From Pseudomonadota bacterium (GTDB lineage: Bacteria > Pseudomonadota > Gammaproteobacteria > Burkholderiales > JABEVD01): a stretch of DNA of 22,941 nucleotides. The translations under genes were made by a program, and so were the position numbers. Each line of letters begins with the position of its first letter. Position 1 is the stretch's first letter. The DNA lies in contig JAJZPK010000011.1 in the NCBI GenBank assembly GCA_021811205.1, positions 1-22,941 of the forward strand. The letters are read 5' to 3'. Below are positions 16,912 to 22,941 of this stretch, one piece after another. The notes below the pieces were generated by a model, which worked only from the letters and a program-made list of their open reading frames with translations, did not search any database and was not told the DNA's origin.

Positions 16912-19900
16912 ATCAAGACTGGGTTTGCGGCTGAGCGCCATTCTGGGTGTCGTGCTCGCATTGCTGTTGGCCGGGGAATTGGCATGGCTCAATCAGATCG
17001 AAAACAGTCAGGCTGCGCGACAGGTCGAGCAGTCCACCGAACAGTCGGCGCTCGCACTGGAAGCCAGTCTGAAATCCATCATGCTCTCAGGAGAGGGGCC
17101 AATCGCGCATGACTGGCTGAAGCGCGTCAGGCAGACGACCAACTTCGACGATGTTCGCATCTACCGCCGCGACGGCACCGAAGCATTCGTTGACAATGCC
17201 ACGATTGACCGCGTAAACGACTGGCTTGGCAGGAAGCGCTTCAAGCATCATGATCGGGATTTCAAGCCCGAAGCGATTCCGCCATCAAGCTTGAGCCTGT
17301 TCGCGAAAGCTGCCGCCGGATCCGAAGTGAGGAATATCGACAAAGGCCATCTGACCCTGCTGCTGCCTATCCGGATCGAGAATGCCTGCCTGCAATGTCA
17401 TGGCTATGACGGATCGCCAGTGAACCCGGTACGTGGCGTGCTCAAGTTGTCTGTTCCGACGGGTGCCCTGACCAACGCGCTCGACAATCAGCGCAGAGAA
17501 GTGCTTGGCTCAGCGGCCATAGTGATCCTGATGATGGCGCTCGCCTTGATGTGGCTGCTGAAGCGCGAAGTGATACGGCCTATCAGCCTGTTAGAGGCTG
17601 GCGCGAAAAGAATCGAGGAGGGAGACGAATCTTATCGCGTGACACTGGATCGCCCCGACGAACTGGGACGCCTTGCAGAAATGTTCAACGAACTGGTTAG
17701 CCACCTGCAACGGCAGACTCATCGTCAGAAGAGCATTTCCGAAGCAATCGTCAGCCTTTCCAGAGAACTGGTGGACGATGTCGTGCTCAGAAGAATCGGT
17801 GAACTGGCCATGCAATTGACCGGAGCGCGATATGCCATGCTTTCCTACCAGGAAGGCGGCGAGAAGCAATTCATTCCGATGGGCATGGACAATCTTGAGC
17901 TGGAGAAACTGAAGATACATCCGCCTCAGGGGTTGGGCCTTCTCGGGCTCATGTGGCAAGACCGTCAGGTGGTACGAATAGATCATATCGGCAACCATCC
18001 GAAATCCATTGGATTTCCGGAAGGTCATCCGCCCATGACCACATTTCTCGGCGTGCCGATCGAATTTGCCGGTGAGATGATCGGCGCGCTTTATCTGACG
18101 GACAAGGCCGATGGTCAGCCTTTTTCCGAAGATGACGAGTCCATCATCCGCATGCTGGCATCAAGTTGCGCTGTTGCCCTGTCCAATGCGAAGCAATTCG
18201 AGGGTCTGCAAGAAGCGAATGCCGAGCTCGAGAACCGCGTGGCCGAACGCACCAGCGAACTGAGCAATGCCAATCGCCTGCTGCGTAGCCATGAAATCGA
18301 ATTGGAACTGATGAACGACGAGTTGCGTCACGCCAGCGAGGCAAAAAACCAGTTCCTTGCCAATACCAGTCATGAACTGCGCACCCCGTTGAACGCGATC
18401 ATTGGCTTTTCCGATCTGCTTCTGGTTCAGGCAAAAGAGTTGCCAGCCAAATACAAGGAATACATAGAACACATCAATGTAAGCGGAAGGCGCTTGCTGG
18501 ACCTGATCAACAGCCTGCTGGATTTGTCGAAGATCGAGGCGGGAATGCTGGAGATCCACCATGAACCTACCATTCCGGGCACCGTACTCAAATTCACGAT
18601 CAATCACTTGAGGCCGCTGCTGGATAAAAAGAGGCTGGAGGTCAGTGTCGTCATTCCTGAAGAAGATCGAACTGCCTATCTCGATGCCGGCAAGCTGCAG
18701 CAGGTGTGGGTCAATCTGATTGGAAACGCAATCAAGTTCACTCCCGAAGGGGGGCGGATTGAGGTCGGTTTTGCTGTCAGCGGCAGCGATTCCAATGCAA
18801 TGTTTGAAGGTTGGGTACGCGACAGCGGCATCGGCATCGAAGCAGGCGATATCGAGCGCATTTTTCAACCGTTTGTCCAGGCAGAGGGGGGATTGACTCG
18901 GGAATTCGGCGGTACAGGACTGGGCTTGACGCTGGTGCGGCGATTGCTGGAAATGCAGGGAGGTTCAATCCGGGTGGAAAGCACGCCAGGCGCCGGCAGC
19001 ATGTTTGCTTTTACTTTGCCAGTGCGATTGGCAAGCATTGAAGGCGAAGTGATTCCGGTATCCATTGATGAGCATCAGCAAGGGATGATGGAGCACCAAT
19101 CTTCCATGGAAGTAGTGGAAGAGCAAATTCCGGAATTGGTCGAATTGCCGGTCATTCTGATCGTGGACAACGACAGGGCCCGTGCTGCCTCGGTGATCTC
19201 GCTGCTGAAGGTGGAAGGCTACCAAGGTGAAATGTGCGACTTGGCCGAGGTAGAACAGTATGCCGAAGAGAAATGTCCTTTCCTGATCATGGTCGGAATC
19301 CCGGAAGACCCTGTGGACATTTATCGCCAATTGCATCTGCTTCGCTCTCGCAAGGCTACGCGTCAAATCCCGATCGTGTTGCTGGGTGGCGATGCCGAAT
19401 CGCCGAGTTTCTCTCTGGGCACGGTCGATACAATGGACAAGCAGGTGTCCAAGAACGAACTCGTCAATCTGATCACCCGCCATGGCCGGCAAAGCTCTCA
19501 TGCTCCAGGCATGACCGTACTGATAATCGACGATGAAGCCAGTGTGCGCGAGTACATCAAGGAATGTCTGCGTGGTCAGGGTTATCGCCTGTTGCTGGCT
19601 GCCAACGGTCACGATGGCATTCAGGCGGCTATCGAACACGATCCTGATTTGATCATACTGGATTTGATGATGCCGGGCATCAGCGGTTTCGAAGTGGTCG
19701 AGGAACTGAAGCGCCACCCGACGGCCTGCGATATACCGGTCGTCATATTCTCGGCCAAGGATTTGACTCGCGAAGAAGTGATGAGGCTTGGACAGGAAGT
19801 GGAAAAGGTGCTGACCAAGGGAAACACCAGCCGCACCGATTTGTTGAGAGAACTGCGCTCCATGGAATTGCTGTATCCCGTCCAGGCGCGATTAATGGAC

Positions 19901-20395
19901 AGTGTTCTGCGTTGCTACAATCTGCGCTACAAGCACCTGCGCTTGGCTCAGGAATGCAACCGGGCTGAGCGGTACGGCCAGACCTTTTCGCTGGTCGGAT
20001 GGCGGATGGATGGTTACGATGACTATGTCGAGAAATATGGCCAGCGCTGGGACGTGGCTGCACTCAAGGATGTCGTCGAGCTGGTCAATGTCGTTACCCG
20101 GGAAGGAGATGTGCTGATCCGCATCAGCGAAGCTTCCTTCATGCTGATCTTGACTGGGACCACCCAATCTATCGCCGAGCGTGTCGCCGAGAAACTGAGA
20201 TTGCGCATACGCATCCACAAATTCCCCCTTCCTGGTGGAGAGATTGGGCATTTCACCGCTTCCTTTGGATGCGCGCAATTCGGCATCGGCGCTTTCAACC
20301 CAGACGAACTGGTGGCGCAGCTGAAAAATCGCATGGCGGCGGCCGCAAATTCAGGCGGGGATCGTTGTGTATGCTTCGATGGGGCGGAATCATGA
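16904..20395 (+). CDS. Heme c-sensing hybrid histidine kinase with two receivers and degenerate GGDEF domain
   Basis: ATG at 16904 starts a 1163-residue protein beginning with TM1 (about 10-29); GGGAAG upstream is the ribosome site. Earlier in-frame ATGs add about 80 residues lying inside the preceding gene. Order: periplasmic sensor 30-200 with Cys162-Leu-Gln-Cys165-His166 (heme c; context resembles DUF3365/Tll0287-like domains); TM2 about 201-219; HAMP 220-272; GAF about 285-430; coiled coil 435-480; HisKA with His490 (SHELRTPLNAIIGF); HATPase with NLIGNAIKFTPEGG and GTGLGLTLVRR; a receiver-like domain 749-860 with a Val where the Asp should be (FLIMVGIP); an intact receiver 871-985 with Asp920 (LIILDLMMPGISG) and Lys972; and a C-terminal GGDEF-fold domain about 1000-1160 in which GGDEF is replaced by SEASF (1075-1079). 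Kinase activity is expected; cyclase activity is not. Confidence 0.93.
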   Translation: MFRSRLGLRLSAILGVVLALLLAGELAWLNQIENSQAARQVEQSTEQSALALEASLKSIMLSGEGPIAHDWLKRVRQTTNFDDVRIYRRDGTEAFVDNATIDRVNDWLGRKRFKHHDRDFKPEAIPPSSLSLFAKAAAGSEVRNIDKGHLTLLLPIRIENACLQCHGYDGSPVNPVRGVLKLSVPTGALTNALDNQRREVLGSAAIVILMMALALMWLLKREVIRPISLLEAGAKRIEEGDESYRVTLDRPDELGRLAEMFNELVSHLQRQTHRQKSISEAIVSLSRELVDDVVLRRIGELAMQLTGARYAMLSYQEGGEKQFIPMGMDNLELEKLKIHPPQGLGLLGLMWQDRQVVRIDHIGNHPKSIGFPEGHPPMTTFLGVPIEFAGEMIGALYLTDKADGQPFSEDDESIIRMLASSCAVALSNAKQFEGLQEANAELENRVAERTSELSNANRLLRSHEIELELMNDELRHASEAKNQFLANTSHELRTPLNAIIGFSDLLLVQAKELPAKYKEYIEHINVSGRRLLDLINSLLDLSKIEAGMLEIHHEPTIPGTVLKFTINHLRPLLDKKRLEVSVVIPEEDRTAYLDAGKLQQVWVNLIGNAIKFTPEGGRIEVGFAVSGSDSNAMFEGWVRDSGIGIEAGDIERIFQPFVQAEGGLTREFGGTGLGLTLVRRLLEMQGGSIRVESTPGAGSMFAFTLPVRLASIEGEVIPVSIDEHQQGMMEHQSSMEVVEEQIPELVELPVILIVDNDRARAASVISLLKVEGYQGEMCDLAEVEQYAEEKCPFLIMVGIPEDPVDIYRQLHLLRSRKATRQIPIVLLGGDAESPSFSLGTVDTMDKQVSKNELVNLITRHGRQSSHAPGMTVLIIDDEASVREYIKECLRGQGYRLLLAANGHDGIQAAIEHDPDLIILDLMMPGISGFEVVEELKRHPTACDIPVVIFSAKDLTREEVMRLGQEVEKVLTKGNTSRTDLLRELRSMELLYPVQARLMDSVLRCYNLRYKHLRLAQECNRAERYGQTFSLVGWRMDGYDDYVEKYGQRWDVAALKDVVELVNVVTREGDVLIRISEASFMLILTGTTQSIAERVAEKLRLRIRIHKFPLPGGEIGHFTASFGCAQFGIGAFNPDELVAQLKNRMAAAANSGGDRCVCFDGAES

Positions 20396-20757
20396 GCAGA
20401 ATCCTGGTGGTCGATGACAACGAGCTCAACCTGCAGCTGACCTGCATTACCCTTGAACTGGCCGGGCACGAGACGCTCAGTGCATCCAACGGCAGGGATG
20501 CCGTTGAAATCACGGAATCGGAGCCTGTGGATTTGATCCTGATGGATCTGCGAATGCCGGTTATGGATGGCAGGCAAGCGATGAAGCACATCAAGTCAAA
20601 CGCGCGGACAACGCATATTCCGATTGTGGCGCTGACGGCCAGCGCCATGAAGGGCGAGCGCGAACAACTCCTTGCGAGCGGTTTCGACGGCTATATCGAC
20701 AAGCCCATCGACGTGAACACCTTTGCCCGTACGATCGCGCAATTCCTGCAGGATTAA
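20392..20757 (+). CDS. Single-domain response regulator (DivK/CheY-like)
   Basis: A 121-residue stand-alone receiver starting at ATG 20392, which overlaps the kinase stop as ATGA, with GGGGCGGA before it. The pocket is VVDDNELN, the phospho-acceptor lies in LILMDLRMPVMDG, Thr/Ser in ALTAS and Lys in YIDKPID. It has no output domain. The DDNELN and MDLRMPVMDG wording is typical of receivers that pair with hybrid kinases, as DivK-like shuttles do. It most likely takes phosphate from the upstream kinase or carries it to another protein. The gene ends three bases before the terminal repeat of the MITE-like element. Confidence 0.92.
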   Translation: MSRILVVDDNELNLQLTCITLELAGHETLSASNGRDAVEITESEPVDLILMDLRMPVMDGRQAMKHIKSNARTTHIPIVALTASAMKGEREQLLASGFDGYIDKPIDVNTFARTIAQFLQD

Positions 20758-20760
20758 GGT

Positions 20761-21030
20761 AACCACTGATTTATTCCCGCGTAGGTCGCGTTGCTGGGAA
20801 AATCGAGATGATTGCGCGAAGCGTGACGCAGATCGTAGCCGGGCCTACGACATCAAGGAGCGCGACAAAGCAAGCGCTCGATTTTTACGCAACCCAATTG
20901 GGACGGGGCTTTGCGGGCGATTTTCTTTGTTGCGCGGCTCGCGAATGGAATAACCATTCGACTTCGCCGCGCGCCTCGAATCTCATCCCGTAAAGTCGCG
21001 TCGCGACCGTGTGGAAATAAATCAGTGGTT
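20761..21030. mobile_element. MITE-like element with terminal inverted repeats, 270 bp
   Basis: The first 15 bases, AACCACTGATTTATT (20761-20775), return perfectly as the reverse complement at 21016-21030. The match continues imperfectly for about 30 bases, with GGTCGCG shared at the inner edge of both repeats (left repeat to 20790, right from 21002). Inside are further small palindromes: TCGTAG/CTACGA near 20833-20850, GAGCGC/GCGCTC at 20858-20879, and CGAATGG-AATAA-CCATTCG at 20942-20960. No transposase frame fits inside. This is the layout of a non-autonomous miniature element. No clear target duplication is visible; the flanks read AAGGT on the left and CCTGA on the right. Confidence 0.65.
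20858..20885 (+). terminator. Candidate intrinsic terminator inside the MITE-like element
   Basis: GAGCGC (20858-20863) and GCGCTC (20874-20879) form a 6-bp stem with a 10-base loop, followed by G, A and TTTTT. On the plus strand this would end transcripts leaving the kinase/receiver operon about 100 bases after its last stop codon. Confidence 0.4.
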
Positions 21031-21280
21031 CCTGAGCTTTTCCCGGGCCATGTAAGGAAGAAGGGTACTCGTCAGGCTCGAAGTCCCTGATTTTTCCGGT
21101 TCTTCCATCCCTGCATGACGTTATAGGCCAGCCAATTTCCAGTCAGTCAGGCAGCTGATGCGATCGGGGGTTTCAATCGCCATGAACGATCCGATTGTCC
21201 GAGATCAAACTTTACGGGTAAAATCTAGCGAAACAAGACTATGAGCCCGAGGCTGCTGCAGCATCTATAAGGGGAATGGA
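21031..21280. other. Intergenic stretch before the PAS sensor gene
   Basis: Together with the element at 20761-21030 this makes a gene-free interval of about 520 bases. It holds a weak hairpin, TCAGG/CCTGA with a 9-base loop followed by TTTTT (21072-21095), and a candidate promoter listed separately. I see no gene or RNA here. Confidence 0.4.
21195..21224 (+). promoter_or_regulatory. Candidate promoter of the PAS sensor gene
   Basis: TTGTCC (21195-21200) and TAAAAT (21219-21224) are 18 bases apart, four and five of six to the sigma-70 consensus. The expected start is about 50 bases before the TTG start codon at 21281. A second site could exist nearby. Confidence 0.3.
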
Positions 21281-22941
21281 TTGGCTCTGGCAAGAAATAA
21301 TAACGATCTGCTTATGGGGGCGCTGGTCGCCGCAGCCGGACTGACCATGCCAAGTGCTTCAGCTGCGCTTTGCTGTGCGCTTTGCGGCACAGGGATTGCG
21401 CTGCGGAAGGCGCATTATCTCGGCCTTCCTGCGGCCTTGTTGGCCCTTTCCAACGCGGCTGCCTTTCCCGAATTGTCTCTGTCCCTCCTTTTTTCAGGAC
21501 TGATCGTTTCCCTGGGGCGGCGATCGGGGAAAATCGTCCTGTTCACGCAGGCGCTCTGGCTTCTTCTTGCTGTCGTCTCGTTCGGCTGCATCCTGGCCCA
21601 TTTCCTGAATTTGCTTTTCGGAGAAGAACTCTTCGACTACTGGCTCGCCAGAGACGGAATGGGCTGGCGATCTTCGGCTGGGTTGGCCGCTTTGTGCATT
21701 GCGCTGTTCTTCTTCCTGAAAAAGGCGCCTGGAATTGCCGAGTTCTACGCAGACAGGCCGGACAGGCAGATCGGCGCGCAGGGCATCGTTCTCATGACAT
21801 GTATAGGACTGATTTCCGGGATTGTCGGAATGGAAGTGCTGGCCAAGGAGGATATGAGCGGTTTCCAGAGGACGCTCGCTGATGCGCTGCGCGTCGATGC
21901 GATAAATCTGCGGGATTTTGTTCTCGAATCGTCTGGCGAGACGGAAAGAATCGCTGCCCTGATGAAGGACAATCGGGATCTGTCGAAGGTTTTTGATGCG
22001 CAGAAGGCGGACGGCGTCAGGGCGATCTGGGTGAGCGACAAGAACGGCAGGATGGTCGATCTTGCCGGGAATCGTCCTGACGCCTTCGATGGCGGAATAA
22101 GACTTTCTCTTCACAACCCTGCCTGGCTGCTCTGGCGCAAGGGTTTGCATCTGATATCGACTGCGCCGCTTTACAGTGGCGGAATGAAAATCGGCGAACT
22201 CTGGATGGAGACCGACTTGCCCAGTCTTGAAGAAGGGTTCGACAGAAGTTTGCGCGATTCGGGCGAAATCCTGCTCTGTTCGAATGAAAAATGCTTCCCG
22301 TCCTTTCCAGGGGAAAGTCCGATGGCATACGGGAGAAAGGGGAGAATGTCGATAGGCAGCGACGGCAGGGGAAGGATTCTGATGGTGGCTTACCGCACTG
22401 TCGATGAACTCGGTCTTGGCATGGTCGACAGGATCGATGCCGGAAAACTTTATTCTCCCATGCGGAGTCAGCTACTTTTCGCTTTTTCAGCATTCATGCT
22501 GATATCGGGGATGGGGGGATTTGCACTATTCCGCAGCACTCGTCCGCTCGTCCGCAGCCTGAAGGAAGAAGAAGCACGGGCAAGGGCCATTCTGGACAAC
22601 ATTCCGGAAGCGGTGATCATGACGGACGAAAGCGGGATCGTTAAGTCATGCAATCCTTCGGCGCAGAAAAGCTTCGGCTGCGAATACGAATCCGGCAAAA
22701 CGGTTTTTTCTCTTTTGCAGGGGCTTTCGGAGTGCGTTTCCGGAAAATGCCCAGAGAACTCGGTCTGCAGAAAGGGCGGATGTTCGGGAATAGAAGGGGA
22801 GGCGAAAAGAAGCGACGGAACCCTCTTCCCGTACGAGATGGCTGTCGCCGAATTCTTCTTGAGCGGAGCCAGGCATTTCGTCTGCATCGTGCGCGATCTC
22901 ACGGAACGCATGAAGGCGGAAGACGCGCTGAATGAAAGCCG
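21281..22941 (+). CDS. Multi-pass membrane PAS sensor protein, partial (C-terminus beyond window)
   Basis: An open frame runs from TTG at 21281 to the window edge (553 codons plus two bases). TTG is chosen because AGGGG lies 8-12 bases upstream; the in-frame ATG at 21314 lacks a ribosome site, and an in-frame TGA at 21242 closes the frame upstream. The N-terminal ~155 residues hold about five hydrophobic helices, another TM follows near residue 170 (QGIVLMTCIGLISGIVG), then an extracytoplasmic region of about 200 residues, a last TM (LLFAFSAFMLISGMGGFALF) and a PAS domain (ARAILDNIPEAVIMTDESGIV). The PAS has a cysteine-rich insertion, C-x4-C-x5-C-x4-C. FVCIVRDLTERMKAE closes the PAS; a kinase or GGDEF/EAL output is expected beyond the edge but cannot be seen. 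Confidence 0.85.
   Translation, partial: MALARNNNDLLMGALVAAAGLTMPSASAALCCALCGTGIALRKAHYLGLPAALLALSNAAAFPELSLSLLFSGLIVSLGRRSGKIVLFTQALWLLLAVVSFGCILAHFLNLLFGEELFDYWLARDGMGWRSSAGLAALCIALFFFLKKAPGIAEFYADRPDRQIGAQGIVLMTCIGLISGIVGMEVLAKEDMSGFQRTLADALRVDAINLRDFVLESSGETERIAALMKDNRDLSKVFDAQKADGVRAIWVSDKNGRMVDLAGNRPDAFDGGIRLSLHNPAWLLWRKGLHLISTAPLYSGGMKIGELWMETDLPSLEEGFDRSLRDSGEILLCSNEKCFPSFPGESPMAYGRKGRMSIGSDGRGRILMVAYRTVDELGLGMVDRIDAGKLYSPMRSQLLFAFSAFMLISGMGGFALFRSTRPLVRSLKEEEARARAILDNIPEAVIMTDESGIVKSCNPSAQKSFGCEYESGKTVFSLLQGLSECVSGKCPENSVCRKGGCSGIEGEAKRSDGTLFPYEMAVAEFFLSGARHFVCIVRDLTERMKAEDALNES

Noticed and set aside
1..22941. CRISPR arrays, tRNA, rRNA or toxin-antitoxin pairs
   Set aside because: No regularly spaced direct repeats, tRNA-like cloverleaf or paired small genes were seen on either strand.

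Overview
The window looks like chromosomal DNA from a Gram-negative bacterium, most likely a betaproteobacterium of the Gallionellaceae/Nitrosomonadales kind. That placement is an inference from lipoproteins, an RND tripartite pump, a CbiX-type chelatase and periplasmic c-type heme sensors; no rRNA or tRNA is present to confirm it. Genes are dense on both strands, and several pairs overlap by the four bases ATGA.

Left arm (1-2771): visibly more AT-rich than the rest, holding exported proteins of unknown function: a secreted protein cut by the window edge, two lipoproteins and two doubtful small ORFs. Next come a chromate transporter (chrA, 2810-4036), a gap with a possible gene remnant (4037-4399), and a leftward gene for a small exported glycine-zipper protein with 21-bp coding repeats. 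A rightward set follows: FAD amine oxidase, zinc alcohol dehydrogenase and a small CbiX-like chelatase (4927-7528).

Centre (7624-13261, minus strand): a compact efflux operon transcribed in the order RND permease, periplasmic adaptor, outer-membrane lipoprotein channel. Both junctions are ATGA overlaps. It converges on the chelatase gene at a pair of GC-rich hairpins.

Right half (13425-20757): the most interesting part, a signalling island built around two membrane sensors that each carry a CXXCH heme c motif in the periplasmic domain. One is a methyl-accepting chemotaxis protein, followed by a REC-HD-GYP regulator (predicted c-di-GMP phosphodiesterase). The other, transcribed divergently, is a 1163-residue hybrid histidine kinase: heme sensor, HAMP, GAF, HisKA, HATPase, a receiver lacking its Asp, an intact receiver, and a GGDEF-like domain whose signature reads SEASF. 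It is preceded by an excisionase-type HTH-REC regulator and followed by a single-domain receiver. The two arms appear to share a short intergenic region with overlapping, opposed promoters. The likely job is sensing a redox or small-ligand signal by heme c and passing it to chemotaxis, transcription and c-di-GMP levels.

Right end: a 270-bp MITE-like element (20761-21030) with near-perfect terminal inverted repeats begins 3 bases after the last receiver gene and carries a terminator-like hairpin. It is followed by a multi-pass membrane PAS sensor, cut by the window edge, with an unusual four-cysteine insertion.
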